Shown piece by piece: positions 50,425 to 61,380 of a stretch of 64,000 nt of DNA. Numbering within the stretch: position 1 is the first letter of the stretch; every line of letters starts with the position of its first letter. Both the position numbers and the translations under genes were made by a program. A model generated the notes under the pieces. That model was not told where the DNA came from. It was given only the letters and a program-made list of their open reading frames with translations, and ran no database searches. This DNA is from Verrucomicrobiota bacterium (GTDB taxonomy: Bacteria; Verrucomicrobiota; Verrucomicrobiia; Limisphaerales; J093), in contig JAOSKK010000002.1 of assembly GCA_027493615.1 (NCBI GenBank), positions 124,001-188,000 of the forward strand, given 5' to 3'.

Positions 50425-51918
50425 GTGAACTCCAACGCCCCATCCCTCCCCAGCTTCTCCGGCGCGCAACGCGTCCGGGTCGGCACCCAGGTCCTCGTGG
50501 CCCTGTTGGCCGGCCTGGCCATCGTTGGCATGGCCAATTACCTCGCCGCCCGCCATTACCATCGCTTCCAATGGACCAGCGACGCCCGCTTCGACCTGTC
50601 TCGCACCACCCGCCAGGTGCTGGGCGCCGTGACCAATGAGATGAGCGTCATCCTGCTCTTTGACCGTGACCACCCCCTCTTCCCCTCGGTCTATGGCCTG
50701 CTCAGCGAGTACGCCTACGCCTGTCCCCGGCTCAAACTCGAACACCTCAACTACCGCCGGGATCCGGGCCGCGCCGAACTCCTCGCCGCCCGTCTCCAAC
50801 TCGCCTCCAGCGAAACGGATCTGGTCGTGTTCGAGGCCGGTAACCGGTTCAAGATCGTGAGGGCCGCGGAACTCTCCGACTACGACGTGGCCTCCCTCCT
50901 GGCCGGCGAGCGCGAGGTGCGCCGTGTGGCCTTCAAGGGCGAACCCCTCTTCACCCACGCCATCGCGGCACTCCTCGACACCCAGTCGCCCGTCGCGTGC
51001 TTCCTCCGCGGCCACGGCGAACACGACCCCGCCAGCGACGAGAAGCTCCTGGGCTACTCCCGTTTCGCCGGGCTGCTGCGCCAGAAAGGCATCGAGGTGC
51101 AGACCCTCGAACTGCTCGGGAACACCGAGGTGCCCGAGGCCTGCCGGCTCTTGGTCATCGCCGGCCCCCGTTCGCCCCTCGACCCACTCGAACTCGAGCG
51201 GCTCACCCGCTATGTCCAGCGGGGCGGTCGCGTGCTGGCCCTCCTCAGCTTCCACCAGGCCCAACGCGAGCGCACCGGCCTCGAGGACTGGCTCCAGGGC
51301 TGGGGCGTGACCGTCGGCGACAACTTCGTCTTCGACCCCGACCAGTCCATCCGCGGCAACGATCTCGTGGTCTCCAATTACAGCGCCCACGCCATCACCG
51401 CCCCGCTGCGCGACCGCCGCCTGCACCTCGTCCTGGCCCGCTCCATGATGGCCCGCACCTCCCCCGGCCCGGGGGCCGCCGGCGGCCGGGTACAACCTCT
51501 CTTCTTCACCAGCGTCGGGGGTACACCGCCAGCACCTTCGCCACCGGCGGGGTCCCCAACCTTCCCCCGATCGCGATGTGCGCGGCGCCGTCCCGCTCGC
51601 TGTGGCCGGCGAACGCGGCAGCATCCAGGGGCTCGGCGCCGACCTCGCGGCCGCCCGCCTGGTCGCCGTCGGCGAATCGCTCTTCCTCGGCAACGAGATG
51701 ATTCTCAGCGCCGCCAACCTCGAGTTCGCCAGCCTGGCTGTGAACTGGCTGCTGGATCGCCCCAGGACCTGGCCGGCCTCGCCGCCCGCCCCCTGCACGA
51801 ATACCGCATCACGCTGACCCGCACAGCCATGATCCAGTTGCGCTGGCTCCTCCTGCTCGTGCTGCCCGGCGCCTTGCTCGCCGTCGGCGGCGTCGTCTGG
51901 TGGCGTCGCCGCTACTAG
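50425..51918 (+). CDS. GldG-like ABC accessory protein (ABC-type uncharacterised transport system) (two frameshifts)
   Basis: GTG 50425 lies one base after the permease stop. TM1 (VLVALLAGLAIVGMANYLAARHYHRFQWT) is followed by RFDLSRTTRQVLGAVTNEMSVILLFDRDHPLFPSVYGLLSEY, a hallmark of the GldG family N-terminus; VACFLRGHGEHDPASDEKLLGYSRFAGLLRQKGIEVQTLEL and LLVIAGPRSPLDPLELERLTRYVQRGGRVLALL follow. A C-terminal TM (WLLLLVLPGALLAVGGVVWW) ends in RRRY. Breaks near 51490 and 51570. About 498 codons. Confidence 0.85.
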   Translation: MNSNAPSLPSFSGAQRVRVGTQVLVALLAGLAIVGMANYLAARHYHRFQWTSDARFDLSRTTRQVLGAVTNEMSVILLFDRDHPLFPSVYGLLSEYAYACPRLKLEHLNYRRDPGRAELLAARLQLASSETDLVVFEAGNRFKIVRAAELSDYDVASLLAGEREVRRVAFKGEPLFTHAIAALLDTQSPVACFLRGHGEHDPASDEKLLGYSRFAGLLRQKGIEVQTLELLGNTEVPEACRLLVIAGPRSPLDPLELERLTRYVQRGGRVLALLSFHQAQRERTGLEDWLQGWGVTVGDNFVFDPDQSIRGNDLVVSNYSAHAITAPLRDRRLHLVLARSMMARTSPGPGAAGGRVQPLFFTSVGGTPPAPSPPAGSPTFPRSRCARRRPARCGRRTRQHPGARRRPRGRPPGRRRRIALPRQRDDSQRRQPRVRQPGCELAAGSPQDLAGLAARPLHEYRITLTRTAMIQLRWLLLLVLPGALLAVGGVVWWRRRY

Positions 51919-51937
51919 CCCCCGCCCCTCGCCCGGC

Positions 51938-53778
51938 ATGAACACGCGCACAACTCAAGGGCTGGTGATTGCCGCGCTGGCCTTGGCCCTGTTCATCCTC
52001 CTCTTCGAACGGCGCCAGCCCGCCTCCCCCACACCGGACAGCGCCGCCGCCCGCCTGTTCCCCCGACTCGATCCCCGCCAGGTCACCAGCGTGCGCATCC
52101 GCCAGGGCACCAACGAGGCGCTCGTCCTCGAGCGCGGCACCAACACCTGGTTCTTCCGCGCCCCTGGCTCTACCCCGCCCAACCCGAAAGCGTCGATCGC
52201 TTCCTCCGTCGCCTCGTCGACTTCCGCGCCCGCGGCACGATCTCTGCCAGCGAAGTCCAGCGCCAGACCAACGGCCTCGCCGCCTTCGGCCTCGCCCCCC
52301 GGTCGCCACCGTCGTCTTCGTCCAGGCCGGCGAACGCGCCGTCCTCGAGTTCGGCCGCCCCACCGCCATCGGCGGCCAGGTGTACGCCCGCCTCGCCGGA
52401 CGCGAGGGCCTCCTCACCCTCGACGCCCGGGAACTCGACGCGCTCCCCCCCTCCGCCGACGCCTGGCGCGACCGCACCCTCATCGACACCCGGGCGCTCG
52501 TCTTTGACCGGCTCCAGGTCCGCCCCCCTCACCAACGGCTTCGAGGTCCTCCGCGATCCCGCCACCCGAACGTGGGAGATGACCCGCCCCCTGCCCACGC
52601 GGGCCAACAGCGCCCGCCTCGAATTCCTGGTCCAGGACCTCGGCCTGCTCCGCGTGACGTCCTTCGTGAAGGACGATCCGGCCGCCGATCTCGCCCCCTA
52701 CGGCCTGCAGCCGCCCCAACGTGAGTTGGCCTTCGCGCTCGGCTCCCAGGACGTCTTCACGCTCCAGATCGGCCATTCACCCCCCGATCAGACCAACCTT
52801 GTCCACGTCCGCCTTTCCGGCTATGGCAACGTCGTCCTCGTCCCGCGCCCGCCCCTGGCCCCGTGGCTCGAGGTCTCCCGCGACACCTACCATCAGTTCT
52901 GTGACCGCCGCCTCATGATCTTCAACCTCGATCAGGTGGACCGCTTCGCCGCCGCCGCCGACGAATCCTTCGCCGTCCAGCGCACCACCAATCGCACCTG
53001 GCAGATCGTCGAACCCTATCGCGCCCCCGCCGACGACCTCCTCATGCTCGAGACCTTCGCCGAGCTCGCCAGCCTCGAGTTCCTCGCCTTCGAACGCGAG
53101 GTCGCCACCGACTTCGCCGCCTACGGACTCGCCCCGCCCCGGCGTCAGTACCGTCTCGAACAAACCCGCCCCCGTGACGAAGGCCCCATCCACCACGTGC
53201 TCGCCCAGGTGGATTTCGGCAACCCCACCGGCCACCGCTACTACGCGCGCCGTTCCTCGAAAACTCCGTCGTCCTCGCCCTCGACCCCGTCCGGCTCCCC
53301 CGCGCCGCCTTCCAGGTTCGCGACCGGCGGATCTGGAACGTCACCACCAACCAGCTCGCCGCGATCACCCTCAGCGAGGGCCCTCACCTCCGCCGCCTCG
53401 TCCGCACCGGCCCCATGGAGTGGGCCCTGGCCGAAGGACCCGGCGGCCCGCCCAACCCCATCACCCTCGAGGAGGCCGCCTACCGCGTCGGCCAGCTCCG
53501 CGCCGAACGCTGGACCGCCGTGGGCGACTCCAGCCTGACCCGCTACGGCTTCACGGAGGACGGACCCCGCATCACGCTCGAGCTCCGACCCGGCCAGAAC
53601 CCCCAGCGCCTTACCTTGCGGCTCGGCCGCCTCAGCGCCGCCGGCCGCCGCTACGCCGCCGTCACCCTCCCCGGTGAACCCGGCCCGCTCATCTTCGAAT
53701 GCCCCCTCCATCCACGAGTTCATCCTCAGTGACCTGCGTCTGATGCCCGCCGAACCAGCCGCCGAACCCGGGCCCTGA
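51938..53778 (+). CDS. DUF4340-domain membrane-anchored protein (about four frameshifts)
   Basis: MNTRTTQGLVIAALALALFILLFERRQ is an N-terminal membrane anchor; LDPRQVTSVRIRQGTNEALVLERGTNTWFF is the start of a DUF4340 unit, and similar units recur (FALGSQDVFTLQIGHSPPDQTNLVHVRLSGYGNVVLVP; ALDPVRLPRAAFQVRDRRIWN). DUF4340 proteins regularly follow GldG in ABC clusters of Bacteroidetes, Planctomycetes and Verrucomicrobia; function unknown. Breaks near 52170, 52310, 52525, 53265 and 53705; the natural end is TGA 53776-53778. About 613 codons. Two bases before the AsmA-like start. Confidence 0.8.
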
Positions 53779-53779
53779 C

Positions 53780-56700
53780 ATGCCCCCGGCTTCCCCACGC
53801 CCTGCCCCGCGCCGCTGGCGCCTCGCCTTCCGCTGGTTCCGCCTCGTCTGCTGGCTCCTCCTCCTCATTCTCCTGCTCGCCGGATTCTACCTCCATCAGG
53901 TCGGTGTCCCTGAACCCTTCCGCAGCCTCGTCGCCGGCGCCTTGCTCGACCGCGGCTTGCCCGTCGAGTTCCAACGCCTGCGCCTCCACTGGTATCAAGG
54001 GCTCGTCGCCGACCGCGTGCGGGCCAGGCTGCCGAACCGGCCCGACCCGCTCCGCATCGAGTTCCGCCAGGTCGTCCTCAACCCCGACTGGCCTGGCCTC
54101 CTGCGCTCCGAGTTTCATCTCCGCAGCCTGGAGCTTCTCGACGGGCACTTGGTCGCCCCGCTCCAGGCACCCGGTGAGGCCCCCGAAGATCTCACGCTCG
54201 AAGTGGCCCGCGCCCGCCTCCAGATCAGCACGAACGACACGTGGACCCTCGACGAACTCACCGCCCGGCTCGGCCAATGGACCCTCTACGCCCGCGGCGT
54301 CGTCACCAACGGCCCTGCCTTGCCCCGCTCGGCCCGACCGTCCCGGGTTGCCGATCCCCAGGCCCCCGCCGGCACCGCCTGGCACCTGCCCGTCCGCCGC
54401 CTCAAACAGCACCTCGAAACCCTCCGCTTCGTCACCCCCGAGATCCATTTCACCTTCGCTGGCGACGGACGCGATCTCGCCTCCTTCCGCGAGGAACTCC
54501 GCTGCCTGGCCGGCGGCGCCTGGACCCCCTGGGGCCATCTCCGTCAGTTCCAGCTCGTAGCCCGCGCGGAGCCCGCCGCCCTCGGCTCGGACCTCCAACG
54601 CCTCGCCCTCCAGTTGGACGCCGCGGATGCCGACACACCCTACGGCTCCTTTCGTGACGCCCGCCTGGGCCTCGAGATCCTGCAGCCTTTGGCCCAGACC
54701 TGGCCCGCCCGCCTCGATTGGGAACTCCCAGGCCGGCGAGCTCCGCTGGACCGGCTCGAGCCTCCGCCAGGCCCGCCTGCGCGGACAGAGCACCCCCGTC
54801 GCCACCCCCACCGCCGTCACCAGCTACCGCAGCGAGTTCGAACTGGCCGGCGACGTCTTCGATTGCCCCTGGGGCACGTGTGGCTCCTCCACCCTCACCG
54901 GCCACGCCACGCATACCCTCACCCCCTTCGAAATCCAGTCCGCCGAAGCGCATCTGAAACTCGCCACCCTCGGCTCGCCCCCAAATCACCTTGCCCACCG
55001 CGGAACTCCCACGTCGAACTCCATCGCCCCGCCGTCCTCCCCCACACTCGCCGTCCTCTCCTCCGGCTGGCCACGCGAACTCGCCGCCCTCCAGGCCGCC
55101 TTCTCCTCCGCGCCCACAACCCCCAAACACCCCGCGTCCACCTCGACCGCCTGAGCCTCGGCGGACACTGGCGCTTCCCCGACCTGACCCTGACCAATCT
55201 CAAGCATCCTCTACGACGGCGAACTCGCGATCCGGGAAGCCCACTTCAACGTCCTGTCCCGTGACGTGAACGCGGCGATGACCGTGGATTTTCGATGTCC
55301 AGCGCCTCGACCAGGCCCTCCCCCTCCGCCCTCGCTTGGCTGGCCCAGTTCCGCTACTCCCACCCCCGCACGCCGAGGTCGCCGTCCGCGCCCGCCTCCC
55401 GGAACCCCACGACCCCGCGCCCGACGCCGAACGGGCGTTGCTCGCCTCGCTCGATCTGCGTGCCCGCCTCGACGGCCGCGACGTCGCCTTCAATCACCTG
55501 CCAGCCGACGCCGCAGGCGTGCTCCTCACGATCTCGAACCAGGTCCTCCGCCTCCGCGATCTCACCGTAACCCGACCCGAGGGGAGAGGCCCAACTCAGC
55601 TACGACCTCGACCTCCAGACCCGCGATTTCCGCTGGCGATTCCATAGCCAGTTGAACCCGCAAGTCGCGGCTCCGGCCATTGACCCCAGCCTCCCCCCAT
55701 CCTGGCGCTCTTCGACTTCAACCCCCCCGCTCGTAACCGGCGAGGTGTGGGGCAACTGGAAGCCCCCCAAGGTCGTGGATTTCGCCCTCCAGATCGCCGC
55801 CACAAACTTCGTCTTCCGCGATCAGCCTTTCACGTCACTCGCAGCCCACCTGGCCAAGACCAACCTGTTGCTGACCGCCACCGACGTGCGGCTGGACCAC
55901 GACAGCGGCCACCTCGAAGCCCCCTGGGTGCAGTACGATATCGAACACCGCGTCGTCGCACTCACCAACACCCGCTCCCACCTCGATCCCCTCCGCATCG
56001 CCGCCTGCATCGGCACCAACCTCGTCGCCACCCTCGAACCCTACCACTTCGCCTCCCCGCCCACGCTCGCCGTCAACGGCCAGGTCCAGACCGACGCCAT
56101 CCTGGACAGTTCGGACCTCACCTTCGCCGTCCGCGGCGGCCCCCTTCCACTTCTGGCGTTTCAACAGTGCCCAGCTCGAGGGCACCGTACGCTGGACCGG
56201 CCATCGTCTCACGGTCACCAACATCCTGGCCGAGTTCTACGGCGGCCGCCTCTCCGGGGAGTTCCTGCTCGACCTCCCGCCAAACGCCGATCCCCCGTTC
56301 CAGTTCCAGGCACGCGGCACCGACTTTGATCTGCGCGGGTTGCTGCGCGACACCGTCGGCGCCACCAACCATATCGAGGGAACCGTCACCGGCACCCTTG
56401 TGATCACCAATGCCCTCGTCTCGGATTGGAAGAGCTGGCAGGGCTACGGACAGGCCCGCCTCCGCGACGGCCTCCTCTGGGACCTCCCCATCTTCGGCAC
56501 CCTCTCGCGCGTGCTCAATTTCGTCGCCCCCGGCATCGGCAACAGCCGCGCCACCGCCGCCCAGGGCCGCTACACCATCACGCGCAGCGTGATCCACACC
56601 GACGATCTCGAGGTCTCCGCCGGGCCCGCTCAACTGCGGTTCCAGGGCACCGTGGACTTCGACGGCCAAGTCGATGCACGCGTCGTGGCCGAGGTCCTCC

Positions 56701-56909
56701 GCAAGACCCCATTGTGGGCCCCCTCATCAGCCTTGTCTTCGCCCCCCGCCGCCAAAGTGCTCGAGTTCCGCGTGACCGGCCACCTGTCCGATCCCCAGCT
56801 CAAACCCGTCTACGTCCCCGGTTTCCTCCTGCCCCTCCTCAACCCTTTGGGAACCCTCCAGAACCTGGTGACACCCGGTGCCCCGGCCCCGGACCGCTCT
56901 CCCCGATAA
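53780..56909 (+). CDS. AsmA/DUF3971-like large membrane-anchored protein (many frameshifts)
   Basis: TM anchor FRLVCWLLLLILLLAGFYLHQVGV at residues about 20-43, then an AsmA-like beta-rich region (GLPVEFQRLRLHWYQGLVADRVRARLPNRPDPLRIEFRQVVLNPDW; LELLDGHLVAPL). The C-terminus (IEGTVTGTLVITNALVSDWKSWQGYGQARLRDGLLWDLPIFGTLSRVLNFVAPGIGNSRATAAQGRYTITRSVIHTDDLEVSAGPAQLRFQGTVDFDGQVDARVVAEVL) matches the AsmA C-terminal domain. Total about 1043 codons. At least eight frame changes (near 54740, 54985, 55150, 55205, 55305, 55590, 56150, 56710). Such proteins are bridge-like lipid transporters between membranes; role here inferred. Confidence 0.75.
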
Positions 56910-56986
56910 ACCCGCCGCAAACCCTCCGCCCCGAATTTCCTTCCGGCGCCTGAAGCGCCCATGTTAATCCCTCGGCCACACACGGC

Positions 56987-58112
56987 ATGACCCCCAAACA
57001 GCTCCACTCCTCGCCCGCCGCCACGGCACCCCTGGTCGTGATCGACCACGCCGTCCTCCGCCGGAACTACGCCACCTTCTGCCGGCACCTCCCCGCGTGC
57101 AGGCCTATTACGCCGTCAAAGCCAACCCCGCCCCCGAAATCCTCCGCACCCTCTACCGCGCCGGGGCCAGCTTCGACGTCGCCAGCCTCCCCGAGTTCCT
57201 CGCCGTCCACGAGAACATCCGCCACCTGCCCGACGCCGAGCGCCAGGCCTTCATCTGGGACAAGATCATCTACGCCAACCCCACCAAACCGCGCGAAACC
57301 CTCGAGGCCCTCAACCAGTACAAACCGCTCGTCACCTACGACAACCTCGCCGAACTCCACAAGATCCACCGCCACGCCCCCCAGGCCGGCCTCGTCCTCC
57401 GCCTCCGCGTCGCCAACACCGGTTCCCAGTGCGAGCTGTCCTCCAAGTTCGGTTGCGACCCCGGCGAAGCCGTCGACCTCATCCTCGCCGCCAGCCAACT
57501 CGGTCTCGTCGTCGAAGGCCTCAGCTTCCACGTCGGCAGCCAGTGCACCAACTTCGAGAACTACGTCCAGGCCCTCAACGTTTCGGCCGCCGTCATGCGC
57601 GAGGCCCGCGAGCGCGGTCACGCCATCCAGATCCTCGACATCGGCGGAGGCTTCCCGCCCCGTACAACAAACACGTCCGCCCCTTCCGCGAACTCGCCCG
57701 CACCCTCAACCGGGAGCTCGACCGCCTCTTCCTCCCGACCTCGAGATCCTCGCCGAACCCGGACGCTTCCTCGTCGCCACCGCCGCCGTCAGCGTCGCCC
57801 GCATCATCGGCAAGGCCATCCGCGATGGCAAACGTTGCTACTACATCGACGACAGCGTCTACCACACCTTCAGCGGCATCATCTTCGACCACTGCCGCTA
57901 CCCCCTCCAGGCCTTCAAAGACGGCCCCCGCGAGCTCTGCGCCGTGTTCGGCCAGACCTGCGACGGCCTTGACGTCCTCTCCCAGGCGGAGGAACTGCCC
58001 GAGCTCGAGCTCGATGATATGGTCTACGCCGAGAACATCGGCGCCTACAGCAACGCCTCCGCCACCTGGTTCAACGGCTTCCCCCGCGCAAGTCGTGCAC
58101 ATCAACGAATGA
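56987..58112 (+). CDS. Type III PLP-dependent decarboxylase, ornithine decarboxylase-like (about four frameshifts)
   Basis: VQAYYAVKANPAPEILRTLYRAGASFDVASLPEF holds the PLP Lys in YAVKAN; GLSFHVGSQCTNFENYVQAL, ILDIGGGFP, DLEILAEPGRFLVATAAV, CYYIDDSVYHTFSGIIFDH and AVFGQTCDGLDVL (the ODC-type C-D-G/S-x-D motif) follow. This fits the fold-III ornithine/lysine decarboxylases that make putrescine or cadaverine. Breaks lie near 57097, 57655, 57740 and 58090; the natural stop is TGA 58110-58112. About 375 codons. Substrate choice between ornithine and lysine cannot be read from sequence alone. Confidence 0.82.
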
Positions 58113-58469
58113 CCCGCCCGCCCCTCGGGCTGTACCCGGAATCGTGCAAGCAAAAGCCTTGACGCTACCCCCTCCGTGCGCCAGTTTGGCCGCGCTTGAC
58201 CGCCATTCCCCGTTGTGCCCCTTGGGCCACGGCCGGCTGACCATCGCGCTTCACTGTGAATCCTAGCCGCCCTCGGGCATGGAGCTTTTTGAGGGTCGCA
58301 GGACGCCGGGCCCACCGCACCGCGGGAACAAACGAAGGTGAGCAATTGATGCCTAAACTGTCACCGAGCGTGCGGCCCCCGCCGCGCGGCCACCTTGTGC
58401 TGCCGGCACGCTGAGCACCATGGCTGCTGCTTTCCCCCACTGACTTTACCGACCCTCGCCCTTTCCCCT
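58113..58469 (+). other. 357-base gap before rho, no gene recognised
   Basis: No supported ORF, repeat family member or riboswitch pattern seen. It may contain a long rho leader; a frame-extended upstream ATG (58395) was not accepted because homology starts later. Confidence 0.4.
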
Positions 58470-60024
58470 ATGCCGCGAACGAAAAGCGTCAAACCCGCCG
58501 CCGGAACCCCCGCCGCCGCCGAGCCACCAGCCCGGCCGTCGGCGCCGAACCCCGCCAAACCCCGACCGGCACCGGAGGAGCCGGAGGACCGTGGCAGCCT
58601 GCCGGAGGCGGAAGGGATCGAGGATTACCGACGCGAGGTTCCGCCAGCGTCCCTCCGCCCTCTGCACCTCCCGCGCCGCGTATTCCCGAAGGCCTGCCCG
58701 TGGAGAGCGACGAGGAGGAGCCGCCCCGGCCCGCCAAGCCGGCCGCCCCCTGCCGCCCGGCCAGACGATCAACATCGCCCGGCTGCAGGCCCTCTCGATG
58801 ACCGAACTCAGCCAGTTGGCCAAGGAGTGGAGCATCGAGAACTTCGGCACCCTCAAGAAGCACGAGGTCATCTTCGAAATCCTCAAGAAGAACGCCGAAC
58901 GCAACGGGATCCTCTTCGCCGAGGGCGTGCTCGAAATCCTGCCCGAGGGCTTTGGCTTTCTCCGTTCCCAAAGCTTCAACTACCTGCCGTGTCCGGAGGA
59001 CGTGTACGTCTCGCCCTCGCAGATCCGGCGGTTCAACCTCCAGACCGGCGACCTGGTCGCCGGCCAGATCCGGCCGCCCAAGGAGAAGGAGAAATTCTTC
59101 GCTCTGCTCAAGATCGAGGCGGTGGACAAGGAAGACCCCGAGAAGGCCAAGGACAAGATCCATTTCGAGAACCTGACGCCGCTCTTCCCGAACCAGCGCC
59201 TCATCCTCGAGACCGTGCCCGAAGAACTCTCGACCCGGGTGCTGGACCTGGTCTGCCCCATCGGCAAGGGCACGCGCGGGTTGATCGTGGCCCCGCCCCG
59301 CACCGGCAAAACCGTCCTCATGCAGAAGCTGGCCAACGCCGTCCTTCGCAACAATCCCGAGGTCTACCTCATCATCCTCCTCATCGACGAGCGCCCCGAG
59401 GAGGTCACCGACATGGAACGGTCCTGCAAAGGCGCCGAGGTGGTCAGCTCGACCTTCGACGAGCCGCCCGAGCGGCATGTCCAGGTGGCCGAGATGGTCA
59501 TCGAGAAGGCCAAGCGCATGATCGAGCACAAGCGCGATGTCATGATCCTGCTCGACTCGATCACCCGCCTGGCGCGCGCGTACAACACCGTCCAGCCCCA
59601 CTCGGGCAAAATCCTGTCGGGCGGCGTGGACGCCAACGCGCTGCACAAGCCCAAGCGCTTCTTTGGGGCCGCGCGCAACATCGAGGAGGGCGGTTCCCTC
59701 ACCATCATGGCCACCGCGCTGGTGGACACCGGCAGCCGGATGGACGAGGTCATTTTCGAGGAGTTCAAGGGCACCGGCAACATGGAGGTCAACCTGGACC
59801 GCGCGCTGGTGGACCGCCGCATCTTCCCCTCGATCAACATCGAACACTCCGGCACCCGCAAGGAGGAGCTCCTCTATCACCCGGACGAGTACAGCCGCAT
59901 CGTGGTGCTGCGGCGCGCACTCACCGGCGTGCCGCCCGTCGAGGGCATGGAACTGCTGCTGGGCAAGCTCAAGCAGACCCCGACGAACATCATGTTCCTG
60001 CTCGGCATGGGCAATCTCACCTGA
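58470..60024 (+). CDS. rho: Transcription termination factor Rho with Pro/Ala-rich N-terminal extension (one frameshift)
   Basis: From ATG 58470 a ~105-residue Pro/Ala/Glu-rich extension ([20 protein letters not shown]...) precedes the Rho N-domain ([43 protein letters not shown]). The RNA-binding cold-shock fold has [43 protein letters not shown]; Walker [17 protein letters not shown], Walker [18 protein letters not shown] and the Q/R-loop [30 protein letters not shown] follow. One break near 58680. About 518 codons against 419 in E. coli; extra N-terminal insertions occur in high-GC bacteria. An ATP-dependent hexameric helicase that ends transcription. Confidence 0.95.
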
Positions 60025-60056
60025 GCCCTCCGCCCGCCGTTTCGCAACCAGACGCT

Positions 60057-60120
60057 GCAGGCGCCGACGTCAGGAGGCGTATTCGGCCATGCGACTTCGC
60101 CTCCTCACGTCGGCGCCTAC
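60057..60120. repeat. Hairpin repeat A, inverted pair copies 6 (60057-60080 +) and 7 (60097-60120 -)
   Basis: GCGCC-10 nt-GGCG stems in each copy; the two copies face each other across 16 bases and could form one long hairpin 33 bases after the rho stop. It could act as a terminator for rho and the convergent DUF309 gene; no T-tract follows. Confidence 0.75.
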
Positions 60121-60159
60121 GGTCGGTGGCGGTTCCCAGGCGAGCAGGGCGCATTCCGG

Positions 60160-60523
60160 CTAAACGTCCGCGAGCCGGAGCGCGGGGAGCCGGCCCGGTC
60201 GCGAGGGGATTGCGCGTCTCTCCCTCAATCGCTGTGCGCCATGCCGTGATCTGTTGGCGCAGCGCGTCGGTGTCCAGACCGCGATGCGGCGACGGAAAAG
60301 GCGCGAGGTGGGCCGCTGCCGTCCGCAGCAGGGCGGCGGCCGGTCCGAGCCGGCCGTGCTGCAGGTGCACGAAGCACCCGGCGACCTGGATCAAGGCCTT
60401 GTAGAAGTTCCCGTCCGGCCGGCGCCGTTCCTCGAGCCACAGCTCTTCGAGCACTTCGTGCGCCTCGAAGAACCGGCCGGCGTTGTAACACTCAAAGAAC
60501 GCCAGATAGTTGGGATCTGGCAT
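60160..60523 (-). CDS. DUF309-family protein (end shifted by one frameshift)
   Basis: MPDPNYLAFFECYNAGRFFEAHEVLEELWLEERRRPDGNFYKALIQVAGCFVHLQHGRLGPAAALLRTAAAHL matches the DUF309 helical domain with FFEAHEVLEELW and YKALIQVA motifs. About 121 residues; function unknown. The open frame runs past the natural stop through the repeat A pair to 60017; a one-base change near 60180 gives LRLADV then TAG at 60160-60162, the likely real end. AGGAGG lies directly before ATG 60523, unusually close for a ribosome binding site. Confidence 0.8.
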
Positions 60524-60639
60524 ACCTCCTGGAATCGGTGTGGGAGTGGCCACACCGGCTGGGGTTCGGTCAGACACAACGCCAACCAAGCGCTCGCCCT
60601 CCAGGAGTCAAGTATCCCAACACGACCGCAGTCGCACGC

Positions 60640-60668
60640 TTGTTGCCCGTGCCATCGCTCCCTATCCT
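60640..60668 (+). promoter_or_regulatory. Candidate leaderless promoter of yggS
   Basis: TTGTTG (60640-60645), 17-base spacer, TATCCT (60663-60668), ending seven bases before ATG 60676. Confidence 0.5.
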
Positions 60669-60675
60669 CGCGGGC

Positions 60676-61380
60676 ATGGACCTGGCCACGAACCTCGAAG
60701 CCCTCCGCGCCCGTGTCGCCGCGGCGTGCGAGCGGGCGGGACGCGATCCGGCGACCGTCACCCTGTTGCCGGTGAGCAAGGGTCAGCCACCCGAGGTAGT
60801 GCGGGCGGCGGCCGATCTTGGTCTGACCGCTTTCGGGGAGAACAAGGTGCAGGAAGCGAAGGCGAAGATCCCTCTCTGCCCCGGCCGGCTGCGTTGGGAG
60901 ATGATCGGACATCTGCAGACCAACAAGGTCCGCGACGCGGTCCATCTCTTCGCGCGGATCCAGAGCGTGGACAGCCTGCGTTTGGCGGAGGAGATCCAGC
61001 GGCAGGCGGAGAAAGCCGCCAAGACCGTTCCCGTGCTCCTCGAGGTCAACGTCGCCGGCGAGGCGAACAAATTCGGCTACGCACCCGCGGACTTGCTGGC
61101 GGAACTCGCCGACCTGAACGCCTTCCCGCGGTTGGAGATCCACGGCTTGATGGGGATGGCGCCGTGGACCCCGGACCCGGAGAAGGCGCGGCCGGTGTTC
61201 CGGCGCCTGCGCGAACTGCGGGATGCGTGTGCCGACCAGTTGAGTGCGCCGCTGCCGGCACTGAGCATGGGCATGACCGGCGACTTCGAAGTCGCGATCG
61301 AGGAAGGCGCCACCGTGATCCGGATCGGGACCGCCCTGTTCGGCGAACGCCCGCCGGCCGCGCGACTCCGCGCCGGGTAG
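60676..61380 (+). CDS. yggS: YggS-family pyridoxal phosphate homeostasis protein
   Basis: Intact 234-residue protein. TLLPVSKGQPPEVVRAAADLGLTAFGENKVQEAKAK contains the PLP Lys (V-S-K) and the FGENKVQEA motif; LRWEMIGHLQTNKVRDAV, VLLEVNVAGEANKFGY, IHGLMGMAP and LSMGMTGDFEVAIEEGATVIRIGTALFG are typical. PLPBP/YggS proteins balance pyridoxal phosphate and amino-acid pools without known catalysis. Start ATG 60676 fits both homology and the promoter; the frame extends upstream to 60538. The TAG stop belongs to hairpin repeat A. Confidence 0.94.
   Translation: MDLATNLEALRARVAAACERAGRDPATVTLLPVSKGQPPEVVRAAADLGLTAFGENKVQEAKAKIPLCPGRLRWEMIGHLQTNKVRDAVHLFARIQSVDSLRLAEEIQRQAEKAAKTVPVLLEVNVAGEANKFGYAPADLLAELADLNAFPRLEIHGLMGMAPWTPDPEKARPVFRRLRELRDACADQLSAPLPALSMGMTGDFEVAIEEGATVIRIGTALFGERPPAARLRAG

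Noticed and set aside
58395..58469. Upstream ATG extension of rho
   Set aside because: It adds a Cys/His-rich stretch without homology; the Pro/Ala-rich extension beginning at 58470 resembles other high-GC Rho proteins.
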